Notes: a model not told the origin generated them from the sequence alone. A stretch of 64,000 nucleotides of DNA from Rhodoferax bucti (GCF_005876985.1 NZ_VAHD01000001.1:1178001-1242000), one strand, 5' to 3'. Positions 36,077 through 45,078 are shown, numbered from the stretch's first letter. Numbers and translations are program-made.

Positions 36077-37594
36077 ATGACTGAATCTGAATTTCTGGCC
36101 CTGCAGCAGCAAGGCTACAACCGCATTCCCTTGAGTACCCAGGCTTTTGCGGACCTGGAAACCCCGCTTTCCGTTTACCTCAAGCTGGCCCGCAATGCCG
36201 GCGACGCCGAACCCGCTGCCCACAGCTTTTTGCTGGAATCGGTGGTGGGCGGCGAGCGTTTCGGCCGCTACAGCTTTATTGGCCTGCCCGCCCGCACGCT
36301 GGTGCGCGCCAGTGGATTCGGCGCCGCAGCCCGCACCGAGGTGGTGACGGACGGCGTGGTGGTGGAAACCTCTACCCTCAATCCGCTGGACTTCATTGCC
36401 CAGTACCAGCAGCGCTTCAAGGTGGCGCTGCAGCCCGGCATGCCGCGCTTTTGTGGTGGCTTGGCCGGCTACTTCGGCTACGACGCGGTGCGCTACATCG
36501 AGAAAAAGCTGCAAGACAGCTGCCCGCCCGACGAACTGGGCACACCCGACATCCTGCTGTTGCAGTGTGAAGAGTTGGCGGTGATCGACAACCTCTCCGG
36601 CAAGCTGCACCTCATGGTCTATGTGGACCCGGCCACGCCCAATGCCTATGCTGCCGGTCAGGCGCGCCTCACTGAGCTGAAGGCCAAGCTGGCGCAAGCA
36701 GTGAGCGCGCCCGATATCAAGCCCTCGCAAAGCTTTGAAGCCCAGCGCGACTTCGCCAAGGCCGACTACATTGCCGCCGTGGAGCGCGCCAAAGAGCTGA
36801 TCGCCGGGGGCGACTTCATGCAGGTGCAGGTGGGGCAGCGCATCAAAAAGCGCTTTACAGCATCCCCCTTGAGCCTGTACCGCGCGCTGCGCACGCTGAA
36901 CCCCAGCCCGTACATGTACTTCTACAACTTCGGCGACTTCCACGTGGTGGGCGCGTCGCCCGAAATCTTGGTGCGCCAGGAGCAAATTACTGCCGGCGAC
37001 AAGTCCGGTACCAAAGTCACCATCCGCCCCCTGGCCGGCACCCGCCCACGCGGCGCTACGCCGGAGCTGGACAAGGCCGCCGAAGTCGAGCTGATCAACG
37101 ACCCCAAAGAGCGTGCCGAGCACGTGATGCTGATCGACCTGGCCCGCAACGACATCGGTCGCATTGCCGAAATCGGCTCGGTCAAGGTGACGGACGCTTT
37201 CATCGTAGAGCGCTACAGCCACGTGATGCACATTGTGAGCAACGTGGAAGGTACCTTGAACCCCGGCATGACCAGCATGGACGTGCTCAAGGCCACCTTC
37301 CCGGCGGGTACGCTGACCGGCGCACCCAAGGTGCACGCCATGGAGCTGATCGACCAGCTGGAGCCCATCAAGCGCGGTATTTACGGTGGCGCCTGCGGCT
37401 ACTTGAGCTACGCGGGTGACATGGACGTGGCCATTGCCATCCGCACCGGCATCATCAAAAACGAAACCTTGTATGTGCAAGCCGCTGCTGGTGTGGTGGC
37501 CGACAGCGTGCCCGAGCTGGAGTGGAAAGAAACCGAAGCCAAAGCGCGTGCGCTCTTGCGCGCCGCGGAGTTGGTGGAGGAAGGTTTGCAATGA
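36077..37594 (+). CDS. trpE: Anthranilate synthase component I
   Basis: 505 aa from the ATG at 36077 (MTESEFLALQQQGYNRIPL), which matches the family N-terminus; a GTG 33 nt upstream is in frame but adds non-conserved residues. Converts chorismate plus ammonia or glutamine to anthranilate with TrpG. Motifs: N-terminal feedback domain TPLSVYLKLA; catalytic IRPLAGTRPRGATPELD, LIDLARNDIGRIA, and ATFPAGTLTGAPKVHAMELI. The stop overlaps the chorismate mutase start (ATGA). Confidence 0.95.
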   Translation: MTESEFLALQQQGYNRIPLSTQAFADLETPLSVYLKLARNAGDAEPAAHSFLLESVVGGERFGRYSFIGLPARTLVRASGFGAAARTEVVTDGVVVETSTLNPLDFIAQYQQRFKVALQPGMPRFCGGLAGYFGYDAVRYIEKKLQDSCPPDELGTPDILLLQCEELAVIDNLSGKLHLMVYVDPATPNAYAAGQARLTELKAKLAQAVSAPDIKPSQSFEAQRDFAKADYIAAVERAKELIAGGDFMQVQVGQRIKKRFTASPLSLYRALRTLNPSPYMYFYNFGDFHVVGASPEILVRQEQITAGDKSGTKVTIRPLAGTRPRGATPELDKAAEVELINDPKERAEHVMLIDLARNDIGRIAEIGSVKVTDAFIVERYSHVMHIVSNVEGTLNPGMTSMDVLKATFPAGTLTGAPKVHAMELIDQLEPIKRGIYGGACGYLSYAGDMDVAIAIRTGIIKNETLYVQAAAGVVADSVPELEWKETEAKARALLRAAELVEEGLQ

Positions 37595-37923
37595 ACACCG
37601 CACACAAAGTCCAACCCCAAGCAAAACACTGCAACACCATGGCCGAAGTGCGCAGCCACATTGACGCACTCGATGAGCGCATCACCGCGCTGCTGGTGGA
37701 GCGCACCCACTACATGAGCCAGGCCGCGCGCATCAAACAGGATGTGACCAAGGTGCACGACCAGGAGCGCATTGAATTCATCGCCGCGCGCGTACGCCGC
37801 ATGGCGGCCGAGCTGGGCGGCCAGCCTGACGTGCTGGAAGCCGCCTACCGCGCCCTGATGGACGCATCTATTGCATTTGAGCACCGGGAATTCGCCCGAT
37901 TGCGGGAAGGAGCAACAGCATGA
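37591..37923 (+). CDS. Chorismate mutase, AroQ type
   Basis: 110 aa helical chorismate mutase. The AroQ pattern is seen as [26 protein letters not shown], split here as [16 protein letters not shown] then [14 protein letters not shown], and [10 protein letters not shown]. It turns chorismate into prephenate for Phe/Tyr synthesis, competing with TrpE for substrate. It overlaps both neighbours by 4 nt (trpE stop and trpG start), so its level is tied to anthranilate synthase. Confidence 0.88.
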   Translation: MNTAHKVQPQAKHCNTMAEVRSHIDALDERITALLVERTHYMSQAARIKQDVTKVHDQERIEFIAARVRRMAAELGGQPDVLEAAYRALMDASIAFEHREFARLREGATA

Positions 37924-38495
37924 AACTCGTGATGATCGACAACTACGATTCGTTTACCTTCAATATCGTCCAGTACTTCGGTGAGCTGGGTGCGGAGGTG
38001 GAAGTGTTCCGCAATGACGAAATCACGCTCGAAGGCATTGCCGCACGCGGCGCCGATCGGTTGGTGATTTCCCCCGGGCCGTGCTCGCCCAATGAGGCGG
38101 GCATCTCGGTGCCCGCCATCCAGCATTTCATGGGCAAGCTGCCGATCCTGGGCGTCTGCCTCGGGCACCAGAGCATTGGCGCTGCGCTGGGGGGCAAGAT
38201 CATCCGTGCGCAGGAGCTGATGCATGGCAAGACCAGCGTCATCACCACTACGCAAGAAGGCGTGTTTTCCGGCTTGCCTGAGAAGTTCACGGTGAACCGC
38301 TACCACTCGCTGGCCATTGAGCGCGCCAGTTGCCCCAAGGAACTGGCCGTGACCGCGTGGACCGATGATGGCGAAATCATGGGCGTGCGCCACACCGGCC
38401 TGCCGCATGCGGTGCGCATGGAGGGCGTGCAGTTCCATCCGGAAAGCATCCTCACCGAGCATGGCCACGCCATGCTGAAGAACTTCCTGCAATAA
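37920..38495 (+). CDS. trpG: Anthranilate synthase component II (glutamine amidotransferase)
   Basis: 191 aa class-I amidotransferase supplying ammonia to TrpE. Catalytic triad visible: Cys80 in [11 protein letters not shown], with His173 and Glu175 in VQFHPESIL. The last 14 codons plus stop (38451-38495) are part of a 108-bp sequence repeated at 40419, so the gene's 3' end has been duplicated by the insertion that follows. Confidence 0.95.
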   Translation: MKLVMIDNYDSFTFNIVQYFGELGAEVEVFRNDEITLEGIAARGADRLVISPGPCSPNEAGISVPAIQHFMGKLPILGVCLGHQSIGAALGGKIIRAQELMHGKTSVITTTQEGVFSGLPEKFTVNRYHSLAIERASCPKELAVTAWTDDGEIMGVRHTGLPHAVRMEGVQFHPESILTEHGHAMLKNFLQ

Positions 38496-38558
38496 GCGGT
38501 AGGCAAGCAGCTATGGTTTTGATAGCTGCTTGCGCATACTCCACGAGCGCTAGAGGCC
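38451..38558 (+). repeat. 108-bp direct repeat, left copy (includes trpG 3' end)
   Basis: Matches 40419-40526 at 107 of 108 positions; the only difference is A at 38506 versus G at 40474. It comprises the last 14 trpG codons, the stop, and the intergenic palindromic element. It marks the left edge of the GmrSD insertion. Confidence 0.97.
38503..38558 (+). repeat. Dispersed palindromic repeat, intergenic copy after trpG
   Basis: Hairpin arms GCAAGCAGCTAT / ATAGCTGCTTGC (12 bp perfect, loop GGTTTTG), then GCATACTCCAC and the tail GAGCGCTAGAGGCC. The most complete copy of the family in the window. Confidence 0.85.
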
Positions 38559-38598
38559 GGAATGAATACTAAAACGCAGTTGATTGATGGGAGCTTGA

Positions 38599-40404
38599 AT
38601 GCAAATTGAGGTTAAACACCCAACGGTGGAAGAGGTATTCACAGCGTCTTTTTATGAAATTCCAGCTTTTCAACGGGAGTACGTTTGGAAGGAGGCCCAG
38701 GTTAGTTCTCTCCTGAGTGATGCACAAGACGCTCTCTTTGATGAAAACGGCTCTCCCACCACGGGTGAGTATTTCATTGGAAGCATCGTGGTCTATTCAA
38801 GTGCAGATGGAGTTTTTCAGCTTATCGACGGGCAACAGAGACTCACCACGCTGTTCATTTGTCTTTGCGCCATTCGCGACGCTAGGAAGCAAGCGGAAGA
38901 TGTTGAGTCGGTCTCGTTTCTTCAAGGAATGATTCAAGATCAATATCAGACGTTGGAAGGCACAACAGGAACGAGACTCCGACTAAAGCCTTTGTATGAG
39001 GACGCTGGGGATGTTTTGGAGTCCATTGCACTCGGCCAATTCGGTTGCTTAACGGATGGTAAAGGACTGCCCAACTCTGCTCGCAACATGATTCATGCCT
39101 ATGAAACTGTTTCCGAGTTTTTGCAGGAGCAGTTCAATGGTGATGCGACTGCGATCCGAAAATTTCAAGCACATCTGACAAAACGCGTTAGGTTGGTTCG
39201 CATCCAAACTGCAGGTATCAGTGATGCGTTGAGAATATTTGAAACCATTAACGATCGTGGCGTGGGTCTTAACGCCCTGGATTTGTTGAAGAACTTGCTG
39301 TTCATGCAAGTCAAAAAGAAAGACGACTTTGACAAGTTGACTTCGATTTGGAAAGACATGGTTCACACCATCGAAAAGACCGGACGAGGCGAGAAACCAC
39401 TGCGGTTTTTGCGTTACTTCATGATGGCGAATTTTGCCAATGCGCGCAAAAAAAATAAACCGTTGACCGAAGATGACTTGTACGAATGGCTGTCTGACAA
39501 CAAAGACGCTATTGGTATTACTTCCAACCCGATTGCATTTGCAAAAAGGTTGCTGGTATCTGCGCAGGCCTATCGAAAGTTTGTCACTGAGCCCGATTTC
39601 CACCTTTCAAATATTTATGCACTCTCCGGCCGCGCCCGGCAGCATCTGATCGTGTTGCTGGCGTGTGAGGTGCTGGAAGGTAGCAGTCTTTCTGTAGTCA
39701 CTCGCCAGTTAGAGCGATTGCTGGTGGCCTACGTGTTGGCGCAAGAACCCACAAAGGCGCTTGATTTAATTTTTGCGGACGAGGCGCCAAAGTTGCAAGC
39801 GTGGATTGCGCACCACTTGGGACAATCAGATTTCGGCAGTGCTTTGAACGCAATGTTGGACGTTTGGGTCCAAAGAGAGATTGATCGACTGAATCCCCGA
39901 ATTGAGGCTGCTCTGGATCGCCTGGGTTTGGATCGAAAAACTACTTGTCGTTTTGTTTTGTGGAGGCTTGCGCAGCAGCTTGAACTTGTCGCGGGTAGCC
40001 CTCTTGCCGACGCGCCTATCGGGCATTTTGCAAAGTTTGAAGTGGAGCATGTTTTGCCCAATACGCCAACGCAGGAACATTTGAACAGCTTTGACCAAGA
40101 GGCGGAGTACGGCGCTTACAAGCAGCTTCTGGGCAATTTGACCTTGCTCGAGAAGCCGATAAACGCCTCAATCGGACAGGATTTTTTCGCTTTGAAACGT
40201 ATTGAATATCAGAAGTCAGGCTTGTTCATGACGAAGTCGCTGTCGGAGTCTCAGTCGGTAGGTGTGAAAACTAGCTTCGGGCGTGCGGCTAAGCTGCTAT
40301 CTCAGCACGCAGTGTGGTCCAGCGCAGCTATTCGTACTCGACAAGCGGAGTTCGCACGGCTTGCGATGGATATGTGGGGCTTTGCGCGGAAGTCCGCGCT
40401 GTGA
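38599..40404 (+). CDS. GmrSD-type DUF262-DUF1524 protein (type IV restriction / anti-phage defence)
   Basis: 601 aa from the ATG at 38599, with GGGAG 5 nt upstream. The N-terminal DUF262 (GmrS-like, ParB-related NTPase) shows IPAFQREYVW at 21-30, the hallmark DGQQRLTTLF at 77-86, and FETINDRGVGLNALDLLKN. The C-terminal DUF1524 (GmrD-like HNH nuclease) shows VEHVLPN with His484 and Asn488, then LGNLTLLEKPIN at 511-522 and a K-x3-Y-x2-S segment. Fused proteins of this kind cleave modified (for example glucosyl-hydroxymethylcytosine) phage DNA. GC content is visibly lower than both flanks. The gene is the only one between two 108-bp direct repeats, with 40 bp and 14 bp of non-coding edge. Confidence 0.9.
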   Translation: MQIEVKHPTVEEVFTASFYEIPAFQREYVWKEAQVSSLLSDAQDALFDENGSPTTGEYFIGSIVVYSSADGVFQLIDGQQRLTTLFICLCAIRDARKQAEDVESVSFLQGMIQDQYQTLEGTTGTRLRLKPLYEDAGDVLESIALGQFGCLTDGKGLPNSARNMIHAYETVSEFLQEQFNGDATAIRKFQAHLTKRVRLVRIQTAGISDALRIFETINDRGVGLNALDLLKNLLFMQVKKKDDFDKLTSIWKDMVHTIEKTGRGEKPLRFLRYFMMANFANARKKNKPLTEDDLYEWLSDNKDAIGITSNPIAFAKRLLVSAQAYRKFVTEPDFHLSNIYALSGRARQHLIVLLACEVLEGSSLSVVTRQLERLLVAYVLAQEPTKALDLIFADEAPKLQAWIAHHLGQSDFGSALNAMLDVWVQREIDRLNPRIEAALDRLGLDRKTTCRFVLWRLAQQLELVAGSPLADAPIGHFAKFEVEHVLPNTPTQEHLNSFDQEAEYGAYKQLLGNLTLLEKPINASIGQDFFALKRIEYQKSGLFMTKSLSESQSVGVKTSFGRAAKLLSQHAVWSSAAIRTRQAEFARLAMDMWGFARKSAL

Positions 40405-40418
40405 CTTCTGTGTGTAAT

Positions 40419-40463
40419 CTCACCGAGCATGGCCACGCCATGCTGAAGAACTTCCTGCAATAA
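40419..40463 (+). pseudogene. Duplicated 3' fragment of trpG
   Basis: Forty-five bases identical to the last 14 codons and stop of trpG, without a start. Created by the duplication that frames the GmrSD gene. Confidence 0.9.
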
Positions 40464-40470
40464 GCGGTAG

Positions 40471-40526
40471 GCAGGCAGCTATGGTTTTGATAGCTGCTTG
40501 CGCATACTCCACGAGCGCTAGAGGCC
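40471..40526 (+). repeat. Dispersed palindromic repeat, intergenic copy before ltaE
   Basis: Same element as at 38503, with GCAGGCAGCTAT in the left arm (one G-T wobble in the stem). Confidence 0.85.
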
Positions 40527-40529
40527 ACT

Positions 40530-41612
40530 ATGACCAAAATTGTTGATTTGCGCAGTGACACCGTCACCCAGCCCACCGCCGCCATGCGCGCGGCCATGAT
40601 GGCCGCCCCGCTGGGTGACGACGTGTTTGGTGACGACCCCACGGTGAACGCGCTGCAAGAGAAGCTGGCTGCGCTGCTGGGCTTTGAGGCCGCGCTCTTC
40701 ATGCCTACGGGCACGCAAAGCAACCTCTGCGCCATCCTGGCGCACTGTGGCCGCGGCGATGAGTACATCGTGGGCCAGCTGGCCCACACCTACCGCTACG
40801 AGGGCGGTGGCGCCGCCGTGCTGGGCAGCGTGCAACCCCAACCGCTGGTGCAGGATGCCAGCGGCCAGATGGCGCTGGCCGACATTGCCGCTGCCATCAA
40901 GCCCGACGACTGCCACTTCGCCCGCACCCGCTTGCTGTGCCTGGAAAACACCTGGAATGGTCACCCCATGCCAGCGAGCTACCTGCAGCAGGCCAGCGCG
41001 CTGGCGCGCGAGAAAGGCCGGGCCGTGCACCTGGACGGCGCGCGCCTGTTCAATGCGGCTGTGGCCTCACGCCAGGACGGCGAAACGGCGCTGGCCTCGG
41101 CCAAACGCATCACCAGCTACTTCGACAGCGTGTCGGTCTGCTTCAGCAAGGGGCTGGGCGCGCCGGTGGGCTCCATGCTGTGCGGCAGCAAGGAGCTGAT
41201 CGCCCGCGCACTGCGCATCCGCAAGATGGCCGGTGGCGGCATGCGCCAGGTGGGCCTGCTGGCCGCCGCGGCCAACCATGCGCTGGACCACCACCTGGAG
41301 CGCCTGGCCGACGACCACGCCTTGGCCCAGCGCCTGGCGCAGGGGCTGCAGGGCATCAGCGGCCTCGCCGTGCGCTCGGACCAGACAAACATCGTCTTTG
41401 TCGACGTGGCCGACGGCCGCGGCCCGGACCTGTTGGCGCACCTGAAGGCGCAGGGCGTGTTGGCCACGGGCCTCATCGGCCTGCGCTTTGTCACGCACTT
41501 GGATGTGGACGTGGCCGGCATTGACCATGCGCTTGCCAGTATTCGCACCTTCTTTGACCAGCCTGCCACCGCAACCGCCGTCCCGGCAGCGCGGGGCGCG
41601 GCCGTGTACTGA
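40530..41612 (+). CDS. ltaE: Low-specificity L-threonine aldolase
   Basis: 360 aa PLP enzyme splitting L-threonine or L-allo-threonine into glycine and acetaldehyde. Conserved features: VDLRSDTVTQPT at 5-16, GDDVFGDDPTVNALQ, HLDGARLFNAAVAS, and the PLP lysine Lys207 in VCFSKGLGAPVGS. It starts 4 bp after the right-hand direct repeat, so its promoter or upstream sequence is the duplicated element. Followed after 9 bp by the LysE/RhtB exporter. Confidence 0.94.
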   Translation: MTKIVDLRSDTVTQPTAAMRAAMMAAPLGDDVFGDDPTVNALQEKLAALLGFEAALFMPTGTQSNLCAILAHCGRGDEYIVGQLAHTYRYEGGGAAVLGSVQPQPLVQDASGQMALADIAAAIKPDDCHFARTRLLCLENTWNGHPMPASYLQQASALAREKGRAVHLDGARLFNAAVASRQDGETALASAKRITSYFDSVSVCFSKGLGAPVGSMLCGSKELIARALRIRKMAGGGMRQVGLLAAAANHALDHHLERLADDHALAQRLAQGLQGISGLAVRSDQTNIVFVDVADGRGPDLLAHLKAQGVLATGLIGLRFVTHLDVDVAGIDHALASIRTFFDQPATATAVPAARGAAVY

Positions 41613-41621
41613 AGCGACGCC

Positions 41622-42281
41622 ATGCCCATCGACCAACTCCTGCTCTTCATGGCGGCCGGCGTGCTGCTCAACCTCACGCCCGGGCCGGATGTGCTCTACA
41701 TCGTGACCCACGCGTTGCGCAGTGGCGCGCGCGCCGGCATGGTGGCCGCGCTAGGCATCACGGCGGGCTGCTTTGTGCACATCTTCGCGGCCGCCGTGGG
41801 CGTGAGCGCGCTGATGGCCGCGTCGGCCACCGCGTTCACCGTGCTCAAGTGGGTGGGCGCCGCCTACTTGGTCTATGTGGGTTTGCGCCTGCTGCTGGCC
41901 AAGACGGGGTCTGCTATGCAATTAGGAGCTGCTGGCGAAGATTCTACGAGCGTTACAGGCCAAAATGGCTTGAAGACCGTGTTCCTGCGCGGTTTCTGGA
42001 CCAATGTGCTCAATCCCAAGGTGGCGCTCTTCTTCCTGGCCTTTGTGCCGCAGTTCATCGCCCCTGGCGTGGAGAACAAGCCGTTGGCCTTTTTGCTGCT
42101 GGGCTTGCTCTTTAACTTCAACGGCCTGTGGGTCAACCTGGGCTGGGCGGTGGCCGCCGCCTGGCTGGCGCGCCGCGCTGGCGTGGTGCAGCGGAGCATG
42201 CACTGGTTAGACCGCATCGCCGGCGCGATGTTTGTAGGATTCGGAATCAAACTGGCGCTGACTTCAGCGCCCCAGGCTTAA
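41622..42281 (+). CDS. LysE/RhtB-family amino-acid exporter
   Basis: 219 aa inner-membrane protein with five to six segments. The family N-terminus [27 protein letters not shown] is recognisable ([16 protein letters not shown] here), with later [21 protein letters not shown] and [13 protein letters not shown]. The cytoplasmic loop between segments 3 and 4 holds [17 protein letters not shown], encoded by a copy of the dispersed repeat. Pairing with threonine aldolase suggests homoserine/threonine-type substrates. Confidence 0.9.
   Translation: MPIDQLLLFMAAGVLLNLTPGPDVLYIVTHALRSGARAGMVAALGITAGCFVHIFAAAVGVSALMAASATAFTVLKWVGAAYLVYVGLRLLLAKTGSAMQLGAAGEDSTSVTGQNGLKTVFLRGFWTNVLNPKVALFFLAFVPQFIAPGVENKPLAFLLLGLLFNFNGLWVNLGWAVAAAWLARRAGVVQRSMHWLDRIAGAMFVGFGIKLALTSAPQA
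41910..41969 (+). repeat. Dispersed palindromic repeat, copy inside the rhtB-like gene
   Basis: Reads tgctatgcaattaggAGCTG, CTgGCG, spacer aagattctac, GAGCGtTAcAGGCC, aaaat. The most diverged copy; in frame with the exporter, same strand. Confidence 0.55.
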
Positions 42282-42291
42282 GGACGTGGAC

Positions 42292-43335
42292 ATGACCCAG
42301 ACCAGCAAGATCACCCCGCAGGAAGCCCTGCAACGCACCATTGAGCACCGCGAGATTTTTCACGACGAGATGCTGCACCTGATGCGCCAGATCATGTCCG
42401 GCGAGATGTCGCCCGTCATGATGGCCGCCCTGATCACGGGGCTGCGCGTCAAAAAAGAGACCATCGGCGAGATCACCGCCGCCGCGCAGGTGATGCGCGA
42501 GTTCTCCACCAAGGTGGACGTGGCCGACAAAACCCATTTGGTGGACATCGTGGGCACGGGGGGCGATGGCTCGCACACCTTCAACATCTCCACTTGCAGC
42601 ATGTTCGTGGCCGCCGCCGCAGGCGCCAAGGTCAGCAAGCATGGCGGGCGCAGCGTCAGCAGCAAGAGCGGCAGTGCCGATGTGCTGGAAGTCCTGGGTC
42701 TGAACATCAACTTGAAGCCCGACCAGATTGCCCAGTGCATTGCCGAGCAGGGCATTGGCTTCATGTTCGCGCCCAACCACCACCCCGCCATGAAAAACGT
42801 GGCGCCGGTGCGCAAGGAGATGGGCGTGCGCACCATCTTCAACATCCTGGGGCCGCTGACCAACCCGGCCGGTGCGCCCAACATCCTGATGGGCGTGTTC
42901 CATGCGGATCTGGTGGGCATCCAGGTGCGCGCGCTGCAGCGCCTGGGCGCCGAGCACGCTATCGTCGTTTATGGTCGCGATGGCATGGACGAAGTGAGCC
43001 TGGGGGCAGGTACGCTGGTCGGGGAGCTCAAGGATGGTGAAATCCGCGAATACGAGATCCACCCCGAAGACTTTGGCATGGTCATGGCCAGCAACCGCGC
43101 CTTGAAAGTGGAAACGGCGGAAGACTCCAAGGCCATGCTCTTGGGCGTGCTGAACAACCAGGCCGGCCCTGCCAAAGACATTGTGATGTTGAATGCGGGT
43201 GTTGCTTTGTATGCCGCCAATGTGGCCAATAGCATGGAAGCCGGCATTGCACTTGCGCGAGCAGCTATCGAATCAGGAGCGGCCAAGGCCAAGCTCGACG
43301 CCCTGGTGGCCCTCTCTGGCCGCCTGGCGAACTAA
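42292..43335 (+). CDS. trpD: Anthranilate phosphoribosyltransferase
   Basis: 347 aa from the ATG at 42292, chosen over an in-frame GTG 6 nt upstream because AAGGA sits 8 nt before it. Transfers phosphoribosyl from PRPP to anthranilate. Motifs: [36 protein letters not shown], and [15 protein letters not shown]. Separated from trpG by the GmrSD insertion, ltaE and the exporter. Confidence 0.95.
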   Translation: MTQTSKITPQEALQRTIEHREIFHDEMLHLMRQIMSGEMSPVMMAALITGLRVKKETIGEITAAAQVMREFSTKVDVADKTHLVDIVGTGGDGSHTFNISTCSMFVAAAAGAKVSKHGGRSVSSKSGSADVLEVLGLNINLKPDQIAQCIAEQGIGFMFAPNHHPAMKNVAPVRKEMGVRTIFNILGPLTNPAGAPNILMGVFHADLVGIQVRALQRLGAEHAIVVYGRDGMDEVSLGAGTLVGELKDGEIREYEIHPEDFGMVMASNRALKVETAEDSKAMLLGVLNNQAGPAKDIVMLNAGVALYAANVANSMEAGIALARAAIESGAAKAKLDALVALSGRLAN

Positions 43336-43351
43336 CTTATCAGGACACCCC

Positions 43352-44140
43352 ATGAGCGACATTCTCGACAAAATCGTAGCCGTCAAGCACCAGGAAGTGG
43401 CAGCCGCCAAAAACCGCAAATCGCTGGAGTTCGTTCGCGCCGATGCGGAGTCCCGCGTGCTGACCCGTGACTTTGTGGGTGCCTTGCGCGCCAAAATCGC
43501 CGCTGGTAAACCTGCGGTGATCGCTGAGGTCAAAAAGGCCAGCCCGTCCAAGGGCGTGATTCGCGCGGACTTCATCCCTGCCGACATTGCGCAGAGTTAT
43601 GCCGAGCACGGTGCGGCCTGCTTGTCGGTGCTGACAGACGTGCAGTTTTTTCAAGGTGAGACGGACTATCTCAAGCAAGCCCGGGCCAGCTGCCAGCTGC
43701 CGGTGCTGCGCAAAGACTTCATGGTGGACCCGTACCAGATTTATGAATCCCGCTCCATGGGGGCCGATGCCATTTTGCTGATTGCTGCGTGCTTGGACGA
43801 TGCCCAGATGAAAGATCTGGAAGCCATCGCGCTGGGGCTGGACATGGCCGTGTTGGTGGAAGTGCACGACCAAGCCGAGTTGGAGCGCGCGCTGAAGCTC
43901 AAGACGCCTTTGCTGGGCATCAACAACCGCAACCTCAAAACATTCGACGTCACGCTGGACACCACGCTGACGCTGCGCTCCATGGTGCCGGCCGACAAGC
44001 TGCTGGTGACCGAGAGCGGTATCCATACCCGCGAAGACGTGCTGCGCATGGGGGCTGCCGGCGTCAATGCCTTCCTCGTGGGCGAGGCTTTCATGCGCGC
44101 GCCGGAACCCGGTGAGGCCTTGGCCGCCTTGTTTGGTTGA
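43352..44140 (+). CDS. trpC: Indole-3-glycerol-phosphate synthase
   Basis: 262 aa from the ATG at 43352 ([20 protein letters not shown]). TIM-barrel enzyme closing the indole ring; motifs [52 protein letters not shown], and [15 protein letters not shown]. 16 bp after trpD. No fused PRAI domain. Confidence 0.95.
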   Translation: MSDILDKIVAVKHQEVAAAKNRKSLEFVRADAESRVLTRDFVGALRAKIAAGKPAVIAEVKKASPSKGVIRADFIPADIAQSYAEHGAACLSVLTDVQFFQGETDYLKQARASCQLPVLRKDFMVDPYQIYESRSMGADAILLIAACLDDAQMKDLEAIALGLDMAVLVEVHDQAELERALKLKTPLLGINNRNLKTFDVTLDTTLTLRSMVPADKLLVTESGIHTREDVLRMGAAGVNAFLVGEAFMRAPEPGEALAALFG

Positions 44141-44144
44141 TGGA

Positions 44145-44885
44145 ATGCAGTTCTCTTTGCTTTCCGAAAGTGCTGGCGATGGCGTCACTGCCGGTGCGTC
44201 CGGCCAGCTGACTTCCGCCGATCCTCCGCAGTGGCCGGTGGATGCCAGTTGGAGTGGCGTGAAGGAGGCATTTTTCAGTAGCGTGGCGGGTCAGCAGTTG
44301 CTGGCTTTTTTGAAGGCCCGACTGGAGGCGGGTGCGGTGGTGTTCCCGCCGCAACCGCTGCGTATGTTGGCGTTGACCCCGCTACCCGAGGTGCGCGTGG
44401 TCATTTTGGGGCAAGACCCCTACCACGGGCGCGGGCAGGCAGAGGGGCTGGCGTTCTCGGTGGCGCAGGGTGTCGCCATCCCGCCGTCTTTGCGCAATAT
44501 CTTCAAGGAGCTTGCCCGGGAAGGTGCGGCTGCGCAGGCATTGTTCCCCGTGACCACCGGGAGCCTGTTGCCGTGGGCGAAGCAGGGCGTTTTGTTACTC
44601 AACACCTGTTTGACCGTGGAAGAGGGGCTACCCGCCAGCCATGCCCGCCAAGGCTGGGAGGTGTTGACGGACTGTGTCATCCGCGCCGTGTCCGCGTCGG
44701 CGCATCCGGTGGTTTTCATGCTCTGGGGCGCGCATGCCCAATCCAAGCGGCCGCTGATTGATGAGGGGCGCCACCTGGTGTTGATGGCCAATCACCCGTC
44801 GCCCTTGTCTGCTTCCCGCCCACCGGTGCCTTTTGTGGGATGTGGTCATTTCAGCCAGGCGGCGCATTGGTTGAGGGTTTGCTGA
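44145..44885 (+). CDS. ung: Uracil-DNA glycosylase
   Basis: 246 aa from the ATG at 44145, 4 bp after trpC. Family-1 UDG: water-activating Asp91 in VVILGQDPYHGRGQAEGLAF, SLRNIFKE, VLLLNTCLTV, and the C-terminal HPSPLSASRP loop with the catalytic histidine. Removes uracil from DNA. The first about 35 residues are variable and the start could be slightly downstream. Confidence 0.94.
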   Translation: MQFSLLSESAGDGVTAGASGQLTSADPPQWPVDASWSGVKEAFFSSVAGQQLLAFLKARLEAGAVVFPPQPLRMLALTPLPEVRVVILGQDPYHGRGQAEGLAFSVAQGVAIPPSLRNIFKELAREGAAAQALFPVTTGSLLPWAKQGVLLLNTCLTVEEGLPASHARQGWEVLTDCVIRAVSASAHPVVFMLWGAHAQSKRPLIDEGRHLVLMANHPSPLSASRPPVPFVGCGHFSQAAHWLRVC

Positions 44886-44948
44886 GTCCACCGTTCCCTG
44901 CGCGTTGAGACCTCTTTTGGCCTCGATACACAAAAAACTTCAAGTCAG

Positions 44949-44978
44949 GTGACAAGCTACCCAGAAAGCTGGCATAAT
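44949..44978 (+). promoter_or_regulatory. Sigma-70-type promoter for the tRNA-tufB operon
   Basis: GTGACA at 44949-44954, an 18-bp spacer, and CATAAT at 44973-44978, placing the start about 8 nt before the mature tRNA-Tyr. Confidence 0.55.
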
Positions 44979-44992
44979 CCGAGGCTCACCTA

Positions 44993-45078
44993 GGAGAGGT
45001 GGCCGAGTGGTTAATGGCAGCAGACTGTAAATCTGCCCTCTTACGAGTACGCTGGTTCGAATCCAGCCCTCTCCACCA
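44993..45078 (+). tRNA. tRNA-Tyr (GTA)
   Basis: Acceptor GGAGAGG / CCTCTCC, anticodon GTA in GACTGTAAATC, long variable arm as expected for Tyr, encoded CCA end. 86 nt. Confidence 0.96.

Larger units (their letters stand above)
40419..40526 (+). repeat. 108-bp direct repeat, right copy
   Basis: Right partner of 38451-38558, one mismatch. It contains a 14-codon relic of trpG with its TAA at 40461-40463. The right edge abuts the ltaE start region. Confidence 0.97.

Noticed and set aside
35969-37669. 566-codon minus-strand frame opposite trpE
   Set aside because: Covers trpE almost exactly; composition of an antisense frame.
40405-40418. Transposon terminal inverted repeats at the GmrSD insert edges
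   Set aside because: The bases just inside the two direct repeats (ggaatgaata at left, cttctgtgtgtaat at right) show no inverted match, so no IS-type ends.
43245-43295. cgagcagctatcgaatcagg in trpD resembling the dispersed repeat
   Set aside because: It encodes the normal conserved TrpD C-terminus ([12 protein letters not shown]), and the GCGCTAG half is missing, so the match is chance.
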